A stretch of 40,883 nt of DNA, from contig ADNK01001031.1 of assembly GCA_000320545.1 (NCBI GenBank), positions 1 through 40,883 of the forward strand. Reading direction: 5' to 3'. Positions 1 through 12,244 of this stretch are shown here, in pieces; within the stretch, counting starts at the first letter, position 1; every line of letters begins with the position of its first letter. Both the position numbers and the translations under genes were made by a program. The notes beneath the pieces are model-generated. The model was not told the origin of the DNA. It saw nothing but the letters and a program-made list of their open reading frames with translations, and ran no database searches. The DNA comes from Bigelowiella natans CCMP2755. Its lineage: Eukaryota > Cercozoa > Chlorarachniophyceae.

Positions 1-610
1 GATCTAGCGACGCGGCCAGTTGGGTCGAACAGAAGTCTCCTCAACCGGTGCTATTATCGCTGGGGACTCAGCGAAAGCCGCCATCGTTGTTGTTGTTATT
101 GTCGTTACATCATGGATACTTCGCCGTTGTATTTGAAATAGAATCTTCAGTTACCGAATTCCTTGCTTGAGAAAGGCAATCGTTCTCCAGAAAAACCCTA
201 TCAGATGAGACGTCTCCTGGAAGGAGCGAGGGCGTGGAAAGCGACGTGTGTTCGACAAGATGGCGGCGACGAAAGGCGAGAAGACACGATGAAGAACGTG
301 GTACACGATAGATAGTGAAGGGTGCAGACGTATGAGTATCTTATTTAGTCTTGGGAGAAGAGAAAGCGAAATGCGTGCATGCTGAGTCAGTGCATGGGGG
401 GGGGGGGATGGTTTTATTTTTTTAGCTATATCATTCTTATAGTCTGTTGTGACACTTATCATCCACCTCTCCCGAATCACTGGCTAGACTACTGGTGAAG
501 CTAATATCATAAAAAATAACATCATTCCGGAAGGTGTCTGTACCATGAAGTAGCTCATATGGCATCTATGCTCATCATAAGACTACGATCACATGTATTT
601 TAGTTTATTG

Positions 611-646
<36 letters not shown>

Positions 647-1516
647 ATCTTTGTAGGGCGTGTGCATGTATGTATAGCCCATATTTTTCATCATCGTTCT
701 AACATTTCAAAGCAGGCTGATTCACAAAATACCCAAAAGGTACTACTTCGTGACCTACCCTTGGTTGCCGCCCTTTGCTCGTATTGCAATGAGAAATTGA
801 TACAAGCACATGCTGGCATCTATCGCAACCCGTTTTCCCTTAAGAGATGATTATCATATCACATTCATGGACGGCACGATGGCTGCGGATGGAGGAGGTG
901 TAACACGCGTGCAATGGGCAACATTGGGATTTATCAGATTAAGAGATTAACACCTGGAGCGATTCGAGGCTGACTTCCGACACAGCCTGCGGAGCCTCCT
1001 TCGTGATCAACGGTCCTAGCCCCTTGATTCCACCCCCCCTCAGCGTCCAGAGTCGCATCACCTGGCGGGTCCTTCTCGATTGTGTTTTTCGGTTTGTGGT
1101 CTATGGTATATTGAGTAGGAGCTTTAAATCCGCGACAGACTTGCATCCTCTCCCGCCCTCTCCCTCTCTTTCTCCCATATCTCACCTGAAGGAGGGAAGG
1201 CACCGGGCATGTGGAGAGCAAGGACATCGCGATGAAACCGAGTAGTGTTGCTGTTAATCTCAAGAGGCTCGGGCGAAGCTGCAGCGCCCGGTGTGCGCTG
1301 GCAGCCATGACTGCCTTCGGAAGGGGAGGAGACAGATAGATTAAATGCCTTTCGTTTTTTACCATAAATCCGATACATGTATTGTCGCATAATAAAAACC
1401 ACACAGTTTTTTGTCGTTTACCTAGAATCTAAATTGTATCAAATTCATTACGAATTATATCCTGCGACAAGGATTTCATCTCGGATCAGAACAGATCCGC
1501 CCGGCCCCCTTTCCAG
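1..1516. other. 5' flank without a recognised gene
   Basis: I see no conserved protein motif on either strand. Open frames here are short and of low-complexity composition. A CT microsatellite lies at about 617-642. The last few hundred bases are presumably the promoter and 5' leader of DPH2, but no clear TATA or other element stands out. Confidence 0.6.
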
Positions 1517-3499
1517 ATGGCGTCCGCACGCCCTCCCCTCACTGGGGACGATGGTAGTGTGATGAAGCGCGAGGTGATTGAGACGAAGGGCCATGATCCG
1601 AAGAGGCCCCAAGGCATATCGGTGAAGGATTTCTTCGAAATTGCGGAAACTGTCAAGTTCCTCAAGTCACATAAAGCCTCTAGGGTCGCACTGCAGTTTT
1701 CGGACGTCCTGTTACCAGACTCCCATTCCGTGTATCAGCTTCTGCGGGAGGGCATGCCGGAGGTGGCCTTCTTCATCCTGGCCGATACATCGTACGGCAG
1801 TTGTTGCGTTGATGAGGTGGCGAGTTCCCATGTCGACGCGGACGCCATTGTGCACTATGGAGACGCCTGCCTCACCAAGACTGGCGCCGTTCCGGTGAAG
1901 TACGTCTTTGGCCGCGCCGAGCTCGACCTGGGGAAGACTTTAGAGGGGATTCGTTCGATACTAACCCCGACAGGGAAGGATGGAAAGGAAGAGATAGAGC
2001 TCAAGCGACCTTCGAACCTCTTCGTTTTCCTTCAGACGAGGTACCAGCACGCCCAGCAATCCCTTCAGGAGCGCCTCTCCAGCAGCAAAGGTGGTTTCAC
2101 GGACATAGCGACGAGGGTACATATCGCAGAAATAGACACGAGCAGGGAAGCACCGGCTGAGGGTCCAGGGGGTGCCTCTTCTTCGAACGAAGCCTCCTCG
2201 GCCCCCACAGCGACTGGCGGCGCCACTAAGTCTTCCCTGGACAACCAGAGTGGTTGCGGTGAAAGCGCGACTACAGATAAAAAAAGCAACGGCAGCAGTA
2301 GCAGCAGCAGCAGCAGCTTGATCCCATCAACCTACCGGTTTGGGGGTGGCAAATCCCCGCAGGCAGGCGATGCGGTGCTGTTCATTGGGCCTGAGGAATG
2401 CGCGTTTCTAACCATGATCCGCCTCTCTTTGAACACATTTCCTATTTATCGTATCGACGTAGACACTCACTATCAGGCCGTGTTGCAATCGACGGCGGGG
2501 CGTCTCCTCGCACGGCGTTTCTACCTGATGAGCAAGATAAAGGAGGCCGAGATCATCGGGATCGTCGTCGGAACCATGAGCGTCGGCAGCTACCTGCACA
2601 TCATCCGCCACCTCCAGCGCGTGATTCGAGACGCAAACAAGAAATCATACCTGATCCTCGTCGGGAAGATCAATGTGCCCAAGCTTGCAAACTACGCCGA
2701 GATCGACATATTTGTGTTCGTTGCCTGCCCGTTCCAGAGCATCGTGGACTCAAGCGACTACTTCGCAGGTATTGTAACCCCCTTCGAGGTGGAGATCGCC
2801 CTCGTCAGAGGCCGCGAGTGGACGGGGGAATACTCGCCAGATTTCCAGGAGGTTTTACCGGAGGGGGGAGGGGGCACCGGCCGGCTACAGACGACAGATG
2901 AGCACCGCCAGAAGGACATGAGCGAAGACGAGGCTGCCGGCGTGCGCTTCTCGCTGATAACAGGGAAGGTAGAGCGCTCCGTCGGGCTCAGAGAGGGGGA
3001 AAGCATGAGCGACTCCAAGGCGCTCGTCAAGGCATCCAAGGCGCTTTCAAAAGTCCCAACAGCCCGGGATCACATGCTCACGCGCACTTTCAAGGGACTC
3101 GATGCCTCCACGCGCCCCGACGAGGCCCCGGCAGCGTCTGTCACCACCGGCCTCTCAGGAATCGCTTCTTCGTACGCATTCGAGCGTAGTGATGGGGGTG
3201 CGGATGACACGAAAGATAAGGAAGTATCAGGTAACAAGCAGCAAGCGGTCCGCAAAACCGACAACGAATATTCACCACCCATCGATCGGTACCCCCGACG
3301 GGCGGTGAGAAGGCTTGCTCCTGGTGAGCAACGAAAGCGTGCAGCAAATGGCGACGACGAGGACGAGGACGAGGACGAAGATGAAGATGAAGATGAGGAT
3401 GAAGATGAGGATGAGGAGGAGCTCGACGAAGAGAAGAGAAGAGAGAAGAACTTAGACTCAATATTGGCACTTATGAGCCGGAAGTCTGACACCTCGTAG
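1517..3499 (+). CDS. DPH2: Diphthamide biosynthesis protein 2 (DPH2), single exon
   Basis: A 660-residue protein of the DPH1/DPH2 family. In eukaryotes DPH1-DPH2 is the cytosolic iron-sulfur heterodimer that transfers the 3-amino-3-carboxypropyl group of S-adenosylmethionine to a histidine of translation factor eEF2, the first step to diphthamide. Family hallmarks are visible: RVALQFSDVLLPDS at about 56-69, LADTSYGSCCVDEVA at 88-102 with Cys96/97, HYGDACL with Cys118, and VACPFQSIVDSS followed by VTPFEVEIAL with Cys404. The ATG at 1517 is chosen because homology starts soon after it. It is longer than typical DPH2 because of a Ser/Thr/Gly-rich insert (about 210-270, with an AGC-encoded serine run) and a C-terminal tail carrying a long Asp/Glu run encoded by a GAT/GAG repeat. 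No intron is needed, unlike most neighbours. Convergent with PPDK. Confidence 0.93.
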   Translation: MASARPPLTGDDGSVMKREVIETKGHDPKRPQGISVKDFFEIAETVKFLKSHKASRVALQFSDVLLPDSHSVYQLLREGMPEVAFFILADTSYGSCCVDEVASSHVDADAIVHYGDACLTKTGAVPVKYVFGRAELDLGKTLEGIRSILTPTGKDGKEEIELKRPSNLFVFLQTRYQHAQQSLQERLSSSKGGFTDIATRVHIAEIDTSREAPAEGPGGASSSNEASSAPTATGGATKSSLDNQSGCGESATTDKKSNGSSSSSSSSLIPSTYRFGGGKSPQAGDAVLFIGPEECAFLTMIRLSLNTFPIYRIDVDTHYQAVLQSTAGRLLARRFYLMSKIKEAEIIGIVVGTMSVGSYLHIIRHLQRVIRDANKKSYLILVGKINVPKLANYAEIDIFVFVACPFQSIVDSSDYFAGIVTPFEVEIALVRGREWTGEYSPDFQEVLPEGGGGTGRLQTTDEHRQKDMSEDEAAGVRFSLITGKVERSVGLREGESMSDSKALVKASKALSKVPTARDHMLTRTFKGLDASTRPDEAPAASVTTGLSGIASSYAFERSDGGADDTKDKEVSGNKQQAVRKTDNEYSPPIDRYPRRAVRRLAPGEQRKRAANGDDEDEDEDEDEDEDEDEDEDEEELDEEKRREKNLDSILALMSRKSDTS

Positions 3500-3531
3500 C
3501 ACCAGTGATATTAGTATAATTTTTATTTTTA

Positions 3532-3564
<33 letters not shown>

Positions 3565-4723
3565 GCAGCAGCAGTAGTAGTAGCAGCAACGATTCCAGTG
3601 GTGCTTCCAGTTATTGTGTAGGTACGCATTATGAGGTGAGGAGAAAGATCGCCTCGTGCATGCTACGTCAGTCTCAATCACTGTTGTTTAAGCACATTCC
3701 AAAATGAAGTGGACATTTCGTTATTGTGCATGATTGAGGGTTAGCAAAAAATATCAAGTTCTAGCTCTAGCATCTGAATGCACTGACAATATGTTGCGCA
3801 TTTGATGCATGAGTGCTACGTCTCTAGACGTGCATGCACTGCGCGTGAGGCCAATGTACCAAGCTGTACAAACGAGCCAGCAGGCATGTGCGATCCATTT
3901 TGTTTATTAGCTTTTGTGCTTGTTGCATCACACGCCCATCTAGCCATGTATGCATGTGTGAGCTTGCGTGTGAAGATGTTGCACCTGCTAGCTTGTTCGC
4001 AATGGTCGTTGTTGCCTACGACCGCTTGCATTGCACATGCATGCATGCTCAAGCTGTCGTGTACATACGTATACTGCTAGACTGCAGCAGTGTGTGCCAT
4101 GATAAAGCGCTCGATCATCGCATGCGTGTGCACAGCATATCAAGTGGAAGCCACCATCGTCGCTTACGATACGTGTGCATGACGACATCGTTGCACAGCA
4201 TGCCTTATTAATTAGATAGCGGATTATAGGATCGGATGGCTGCTAGCTAGCCACGTACCCAATTATAAACATCTTTACAGTCTAGCAGTGGTATCATTGC
4301 GCAAGGTTGGCTAGTTGGGCACTCATAATAATTCAAAGCCCTCATCAAAGCTGGTAGCTCATCATAGCTACATCATCAAATGCTTTGACGAGGCATGCAC
4401 GATGCAATATGCCGCTCAAATGATTTAATTATTGTGATCACATTAAGCAATAAAGTAGTAGGTAGTACATCCCAATTAATAGACTCAAACGAGTGACAAG
4501 CTTGCTAGCTGTCTTCGTCGTGCCTCGTAGATTGAGATACGCGTCATCATCTCCTTCGCGTGGCAGAGAGAGATCTTAGTGTAATGATGGTGATGATGAT
4601 GACGATGGTGATGAAATGACAAGACATAATAGAGGTGGTAATAGTGGAAGACAATGACATCGCTAGGTCAGAAAAGTGCCCGCGTCGTCGTCGTCGTCGT
4701 CGTCGTCGCTATATCTATCCTCC
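3500..4723. other. Convergent spacer between DPH2 and PPDK
   Basis: This holds the 3' ends of two converging genes. A TTA/ATT microsatellite at about 3530-3564 begins just after the DPH2 stop. The remainder has few microsatellites and is rich in short palindromes such as GCATGC and GCTAGC. Open frames on both strands are short and resemble no family I know. A CGT/GTC triplet run lies at 4684-4709, just past the PPDK stop on its strand. Confidence 0.6.
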
Positions 4724-7700
4724 TCAGAGCTTGGATCGCACAGAGAGCGCTGCCGTCTCAGTCACAATCGTGCCGTACTTGAGCGCTGCGTGTGCAGCAG
4801 CCATACGAGCAACGGGCACGCGGTACGGCGAGCAGGAGACGTTGTCCAGGCCGATGCGGTGGCAGAACTCCACCGAAGTTGGGTCGCCGCCATGCTCCCC
4901 GCACACGCCGATGTCGATGTGGGGGTTCTGTCCGCGCGCGAGGCCGACGCAAACCTTCATGAGCTTGCCCACACCCTTCTGGTCAATAGACTGGAACGGG
5001 TCGCGGATGTAGATCTTCTTCGCGGTGTAGTGCTTCAGGAAGGAGCCCGAGTCGTCGCGGGAGAAGCCGCACGTCATCTGCGTGAGGTCGTTGGTTCCGA
5101 ACGACATGAACTCGCACTCCTTGGCCAGGTTGTCGGCGTTGAGCGCGGCGCGGGGGATCTCGATCATGGTGCCGACCTTGTAGTTGACGACGCCCTCGGC
5201 CCCGGTGTCCTTTGCGAGCTTCTTCACGAGCGTCTTGAGCGGCATGTACTCCTTCAGGTTCCCGACGAAGGGGATCTCGATGTGGGGGTGCGGCGACTTG
5301 CCCGCCCGCTGCAGCTTCACGGCGGCCTCGAAGATGGCGCGGATCTGCATGGCGTTGATTTCGGGGTAGACGACGCCGAGGCGGCACCCACGGAACCCAA
5401 GCATAGGGTTGAACTCCTTGAGGGCCTCTACCTTGGCCTCAATCTGCGACACGTTGCGGCCGAGGGAGGAAGCGAGCTGCTGGCACTCGGCCTTGGTGTG
5501 AGGCAGGAACTCATGGAGGGGTGGATCGAGGAGCCTGACGACGACAGGAAGCCCGTCCATAGCGCCGAGAATGCCCTCGAAGTCGCTGCGCTGGTAGGGG
5601 AGCAGCTTGGCGAGGGCCCTCTCGCGGCCGGCCTTGTCGAAGGCGAGGATCATCTCGCGCACGGCCTGGATGCGCGCCTTCTCGAAGAACATGTGCTCCG
5701 TGCGCGTGAGGCCGATGCCCTCTGCGCCGAGGGAGCGGGCGACCCGTGCGTCCTTTGGAGTGTCGGCGTTCGCCAGCACGCCGAGCTTGCGGAAGGAGTC
5801 GGCGTACGCGAGGAGGGTGCCGACGCCGCCCTTCACATCAGGCTTCACGACTGGGAGCTTCTCCAGGTACACCTTACCGGTTGCGCCGTCGAGAGAGATC
5901 CAGTCTCCGTACCGGATGGTCTTTCCGTTGATGACCGCGCTCTTGGTTGCGCCGTGCTTGATCTCGAGGTCAGAGCAGCCGGACACGCAGCACTTGTTCA
6001 TGCCCCTCGCCACCACAGCGGCGTGGGAAGTCATACCCCCGCGAGCGGTTAGGGTTCCTGTGTGACGACGATGTGTTAAAAAAAAAAAAAAAAACGTTAT
6101 TTTATTTATCGAACGGAATGACTCCGGCATCATCATCGTAAGAATCCGTGATAAAAAAGGAAAGAACTCATCTCGTGAATCATGCGGTGGTACCTTCGGA
6201 GGCCTCCATACCGCCGATGTCCTCAGGAGAGGTCTCGAGGCGCACGAGCACGCACGCCTTGCCCTCGGCCTTCCACTTGGCGGCGTCCTCGGAGGTGAAG
6301 ACAATTTGTCCGACGGCAGCTCCGGGGGAGGCGGGCAGCCCCTTCGCAACGTGCCGGGCGGTCTTAATGGCCTTGGGGTCGAGCTGGTCGTGGAGCAGCT
6401 TCTCAATCTGGTCGGGGCTGACGCGGAGGACCGCTGTTTTCTTGTCGATCAGGCCCTCCTGCACCATCTCAACGGCCATGCGAACCGCGGCGTTGGCCGT
6501 GCGCTTCCCGTTTCGGGTCTGCAGGATCCAGAGCTTGTTGTTTTGGATGGTGAATTCGATGTCCTGCATGTCGTGGTAGTGGTTCTCGAGGAGCTCGAAG
6601 ATGTCCATGAGCTCCTTGTGGATCGAAGGGAGCGCCTTCTGTAGCTGGGTCAGCTTCTGCGGTGTGCGGATTCCTGCTACGACGTCCTCTCCCTGAGCGT
6701 TCATGAGGTACTCTCCATAGCGGATGTTCTCCCCGGTGGAGGGATCACGTGTGAAGCCGACACCAGTACCGCAGTCATCTCCCATATTTCCGAAAACCAT
6801 AGCCTGCACGTTCACAGCGGTTCCTAGGGGGGGGGGGGGACAGAACACGTCGGTCAGGTTTACAGGATGAGCAACAGCAGCAGTGGAGGACGAGGATCCA
6901 GGACGTACAAACCACTAGTACTACATTCAATTGTCGTCTTTATTTGCCCCCTGTCTGTCTTGTCTCATATTACCGAGATCATCTGGGATGTAGTTCATCT
7001 GGCGATACTTTTGAGCGCGGGGGTTGTTCCAGGACTGGAACACAGCGTTGATGGCGATGGCGAGCTGCTTGCGGGCGTCCGAGGGGAACGGCATCTTGGC
7101 CATCTTCTCGAAGAGCGCCAGGAACTCTCCGCACACCTCCTTCATTGCTGAGGCATCGAGGTCCGTGTCAAGCTTCACGCCACGGGAGGCCTTCACCTTG
7201 TCGAGAAGTGCCTCGAACTTGGAGCGCTCGAGACCGAGGCAGACGTCGGCGAACATCTGGATGAAGCGGCGAAATGAGTCGTATGCCCACCTAGAACAGA
7301 TACGGGAAGGAGGAGGGGCGGAATTTTTAGGCAGTGTCAATTTTGTCGATACCAGCCTATCTTGCCCATTCTATATATTTGTATCCACCTCAGACAATCT
7401 CAATGAACCGACCTTGGTTTTCCAGAGGCCTTTCCAATACTCTCAACGTTAACAGCATTGAGACCCAAGTTTAGTACGGTGTCCTGAGGTGGGAAGGGGA
7501 TAGATCGCGAGGGGGAGGGGGGGGGGGGAGATTAGGCAAACTGTATATCTATCGATAAAATAGTGTCTGCTACCATCATTCCAGGCATCGAGATGACAGC
7601 TCCCGAGCGGACGGAGAGGAGAACGGGATCCTCAGGCGCCCCTAATTTCTTTCCTAGCTGCTTCTCCAACTGCGAAACGCACTTCTCCACCTGTCCCTCG

Positions 7701-7882
7701 AGGCCTGCAGGCCACTTGCCGGTTTTGGTGAACGAAATGCACGCAGTGGTAGTGATGGTGAAGCCAGGAGGAACCGGGAGACCTAGATTTGTCATCTCGC
7801 TCAAGTTAGCCCCCTTTCCTCCAAGGAGAGCCTTGTCCTTCTTGCTCCCCTCTCCGAAGTAGTAAACCCATTTGCTCGACAT
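4724..7882 (-). CDS. PPDK: Pyruvate, phosphate dikinase, five exons, C-terminal SKL
   Basis: PPDK interconverts pyruvate, ATP and phosphate with phosphoenolpyruvate, AMP and pyrophosphate. Exons on the minus strand: 7882-7574, 7483-7413, 7290-6974, 6823-6194, 6057-4724. All junctions are GT/AG, phases match, and the sum is 886 residues, close to bacterial and plant mature PPDK. The N-terminal nucleotide-binding domain starts directly with KWVYYFGEG and contains [12 protein letters not shown] and [13 protein letters not shown], so there is no transit peptide. The phosphohistidine motif [14 protein letters not shown] places the catalytic His at about 454, and [10 protein letters not shown] gives the PEP-site Cys at about 828, both near the positions of bacterial PPDK. 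The last residues are SVRSKL-stop, a canonical peroxisomal PTS1. The second exon is only 71 bases. A long antisense open frame over the last exon reflects codon bias. Confidence 0.96.
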
Positions 7883-8879
7883 TTTGAGTTGAGTTCGAAA
7901 GTCTGTAAGCAGGTTTCCAAATGAGGTACAAAACGGCGGTCAGCAAGCGTGTTTTGGGAGGGGGTGAGACGGAGGTACCTACGATTTGTGTGGAGTGCGT
8001 GTAGTTAGTTCCTTCGAACGCTACGCACCCACGTGCTAAAAAAACGAAAGTAGCGGATATTCAACGGGTATTTAGGAAAACTAACCTGTTGTATGTATGC
8101 GACGTGATTTTTTTTCAAGATAGATTGAAAGCATTTTCGCCGAGAAACACACCCAGTTTAACGACTTATTGCGAAGTTCGGCACTTTTTGTAAGGATTTC
8201 AACCTTCATTACGTCTTTTTTAGAAACCTGAGAGAACCCGCAAGCGTCTGTATTACGGGCATCTCTTCTTTGGCCTTCTTAGTGCCAAATATCTGCAATT
8301 GTGCTACGTAACACAAAAATAGCTCATGCTATCCCTTTTCAGAAGAAAGCGGCGATTGTAGGCAATATCTCTCCGAGATGCCCTGGTATTAATGAAACTA
8401 AGACAACCCTCTGAATTGGTTTTAGGAGACTTCGCGACACGGGGAAACTTCCCTGGCATGTTGGCGGGGGTATATTTGGTCCAGAAGAACCAGCAGCCCT
8501 CCAAGACATCTGGAGCCCTTCCTCCGTGGTTATTTCCGGGGGAGAAAATGGACCAAAATTCAGCGTGGAAGAATCCGATCGTGTTGAACTACCGTCATGA
8601 TCTCGCTATATGTATATGGGAATATACGGGAAATATGCACTGGTTTCTGGATTTGGAAGGCCTTTCTCCGCTCCGAGCACATCTCTCGGATATCAGAAGG
8701 CCAGCTGTGTCTCTTCTGCTATGAACACACAAGCACGCGTCGGCGTGGCCTCTCTCACTCCTGCCAATAGGAGCGACCGGCACTAAGAACCTAAAAATAC
8801 CGGGCTTTCGAAATTTGACCTTCCTCTCCGCTCATCAAATAGCTCTCTTACCTCTCCCTCGGTGGTGGTGGTGGTGTTG

Positions 8880-8919
<40 letters not shown>

Positions 8920-9304
8920 TGCAGAGAGCGTGAAGCGAAAGAGTCGCGACGTTACAAACTTGGTGCACACAACGTTCGACTCGAGCATAATCATGGTAAT
9001 TTATGCACGAGACTCTGGCTATACTGCAGCCTTAAACTCTTTCGAATGATCACTGTAGGGGATGAGCTATGGCGCCCGAGGCCAAATTATCTACGTCTCG
9101 GACGGCTCTCAGGTTGTTTAGCGATTCGATATTTTAAGAAGATCAAGTTGTCATGAGGGGAGGGGGGGGGGGGGGATGAGGGACAACTCAAATTCTTCAA
9201 AAGGTTAGTGTTTGTGTAACAATGATGATCTTTACCCTGAAGGCCGAACAACAAGGAGTGCAACCCGGTTGGATAATCATAGAGGTCCCTTGCTTCTGCA
9301 GTCT

Positions 9305-9321
9305 CTTTTTCTTTCTTTCTT

Positions 9322-9370
<49 letters not shown>
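9305..9370. repeat. CT microsatellite
   Basis: A TTTC run passing into an uninterrupted CT run, between PPDK and the zinc-finger gene. The antisense reading gives Glu-Arg runs that are not a gene. Confidence 0.95.
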
Positions 9371-9373
<3 letters not shown>

Positions 9374-9775
9374 TCTTTCTCTTTATCTGTGCAATGTGTG
9401 CACCTGTGTACATTTCCAGATCCAGTCTCAGAATACACCAACAACACACATAGATTTACAATGACCATCTTTCGATACTTGGGTTGTACACGTTACGCTC
9501 ACTCACTCGTCTCATTACGACTTTACTCTCAGATTAACGGAGAGCAGGTTTTCGGGATGAACGATATCACGTTTCGCCTGCGCAAGCTGAAGAGCCAAAG
9601 TTGTAAGCGGGGGGAGGGGGGGAGAGAAACACGAAGAAAGCTGGATAATAGATAACGCGATATCGAAAATGCTATATTGATGATGATGATGATGTTGTCA
9701 ATGATTGCTGTGATAATGATGATAATGCTTAATGGCGAGAATAAATTCGAACAGAAGAAATTTAGCAGAAAGCAA

Positions 9776-9779
<4 letters not shown>

Positions 9780-9845
<66 letters not shown>
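9780..9845. repeat. Compound CA-TA microsatellite
   Basis: A CA run directly followed by a TA run. The same compound form recurs at 30409-30473, 33298-33398 and, as CT then CA, at 11715-11791. Confidence 0.95.
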
Positions 9846-9849
<4 letters not shown>

Positions 9850-9960
9850 ATATCGATATGTACGTCTTCAACCTCCAAACCTGCCACCAGCCTCATATAC
9901 ATACATACGGATGGGAATATATCTAATCCAATAGGACGGCGAGTCCAGATTGCTTTTAGA

Positions 9961-10658
9961 ATGGGAGCTGACGCTAATCACGATGGAGAAGGAGGACGAG
10001 GAAGAGGAGGCGATGTTACCTCTAGGCCGCCTCTATCTCCCCCCCTTAGCCCCCCAATGAGTCCGATGCCGCCGGCTGAGCAAGGGAGGGGCATTTCCAT
10101 CGATGTGACAACGCAGCAACGGGGGGATGAGTCGCTCTCCGTACTGAGCGTGAATTCGAATCAAGCTGCTATTGCAGACGGACTGTCCGGTGAGTAGGAG
10201 GAGTAGAAGCAGTAGCAGTAGTCGTAGTAGTAGTAGTAGTAGTAATAGCAATGGAATAGATGTTGTTGTTGTTGTAGTAGTAGTAGTAGTAGTAGTAATG
10301 GTGGTACTAGAGAGAGCGTGAAATTTTGCTTCTTGCTATAAACCTCATCCTCTCCTACACCCCCCCCCCTTTCCTTCGCCCACCCTTCGATCAAATAGAT
10401 GCTCAGTCGCTGACATCGGATCTAGGGGGAGAGGGCCTGGGGCGGTACAGCCTCAAGTGCGAGATTTGCGGGCAGTGGTTCAAGAGCAGGAAGGACTTTC
10501 GTAATACCTTGAGATTATAACCTAGATGTATAAGATGGTATGTATAAAGCTCCTCTTCTACTGCTGCCGCTGCTGCCAATGGTAGCCCATCTATGCCGTG
10601 TGTGTTATCATACCATCTGTCAAGGAGGAGAGGGGGAGGGGGAGGGCGACAAAAGAAA

Positions 10659-10689
<31 letters not shown>

Positions 10690-11713
10690 CTTCTGCTTCT
10701 TCTTCTGCTTCTTCTTCTGCTTCTCCCTCCTTCCCCTCCTCGTAGGCACGCACACAATGCTGCATAACAGAGGCCCGCAGCAGTGGCGCTCCCTATGCAG
10801 CAAATGCCACATGTAGGGACCCATGCATGCCCCCCCCCCCCTCCCGCTCCCCAACGCCGTCTCACTTGAAAAGCATTGATTTCGTCCTCGTTACATCGAC
10901 ATTCACCACCACGGGCGGCGGCATGCACATTCTCTCAGCAAGAGCTGTTGTCCCTCCTCGCATGATCGTCAGCGCCGCGGTCGTCCAAATCGTCGCCCCT
11001 CATCGTTGACGATGGTGTTGCTGCTGCTGCTGCGGCGTAGGTGGTTCGAGTCGGAAACCCTGTACTTCTCTCACAAATGCTTGACCGAGGCGCATAGGAC
11101 GTGCACGCATTGTAACCTAAGGTACCCATGGCAGGGGGGGGGGTATGATGATGATAATGATGATGATAACGATAGTGATGTTGATGATGATAATGATAAT
11201 GATAGTAATCATGTTGGTGATGGTGGTGATGGTATTTATGTCGATGTGGATTTATATGACAACCAGGTTTTCGAGCGAGATGGAGCTCCTCCTGTGCGTA
11301 CCACAACACACCCCTAGCTTATACTAGTTATTTATTGGCAATGAGAGGAGGAGAAGAGGGAGGAGGAAGGGAGGGAGGGAGGAGGGGGCCATTAGTTTGG
11401 CGGAGTCGATGAAAATGTCAATGACGATGAAATAGGCACTACGACATCCGTGATCGACGCAACGGGACATGCCCAAAGGTGAGAGCATATCAGAGAGTAG
11501 CTAGCAAAGAAAGAAAGCTTCCAAACTTGGGGGGCAGGGAGCTACACATACATAGCTAGCGAGAGAGATTGGGAGGGTTGGAGAAGAAGGAGGCAACGAC
11601 TTCTGCGTAGATATATACCTTTAGAGATGTCCTGTGAGCGTCTTAGAGCCACAAACTCGCACACACGTACCCGTGCACCAAACTTAGCGGGCGGGAGAAC
11701 ACTAACACGCATC

Positions 11714-11796
<83 letters not shown>

Positions 11797-12211
11797 TCGC
11801 ACTGAAAAAACGACGGCATTTTAACTTCGGAAAAAGGAGGTTGATCTCATCACCGAGCCTGAAATCGAGGAGTACCCTTCAGTGTAAGGAGAACAGTAAC
11901 AAATTAGTAGTGAGAATTGAAGCCTTACCACGTAAATGCACCATCGTTACCATCGAATGGTTACTTGAACGAATCCATCTTTGAGCCCCCCCCCTCCCGC
12001 CTCATTTCTTCCTCGTTCTTTTCCTTTTTATCTGCGTGTACACATACTCCCTGCCGCACACTTTCACATCGTCTCGTATACCGCAGTCTCTTCAGAAACG
12101 ACTCCCAGGGCCAGAATCTCCGAAAGTTTCGGTATCAAATGTTTCTATCCTGTGTATACATGCATGCATGTGCGCCATGTTGGCTATCACGCAACACAAC
12201 ACAACGCTCAC

Positions 12212-12244
<33 letters not shown>

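Larger units (their letters stand above)
7883..9960. other. Divergent region between PPDK and the zinc-finger gene
   Basis: Upstream DNA for two divergent genes. It holds microsatellites (GT at about 8882-8912, CT at about 9305-9370, CA then TA at about 9780-9845) and G runs. An open frame at 8392-8724 (+, 110 codons) has unremarkable composition, but I find no motif or splice partner, so I do not call it a gene. Promoters for both genes should lie here; no specific element could be identified. Confidence 0.55.

Noticed and set aside
2408-3492. Several open frames opposite or out of frame with DPH2, including a serine-run frame
   Set aside because: They are shadows of DPH2; the serine run is the antisense of its Asp/Glu repeat.
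3802-4211. Open frames on both strands in the DPH2-PPDK spacer
   Set aside because: Cys/His/Met-rich composition follows from GCATGC-type palindromes; no conserved motif or splice context.
4676-6052. A 458-codon open frame on the plus strand
   Set aside because: It lies exactly antisense to the last PPDK exon, has Val/Leu/Glu-rich composition typical of the complement of GC-rich coding DNA, and shows no family motif.
9677-9934. Open frames with His-Thr, Tyr-Ile or Met runs
   Set aside because: They are translations of CA, TA and GAT microsatellites without non-repetitive sequence.
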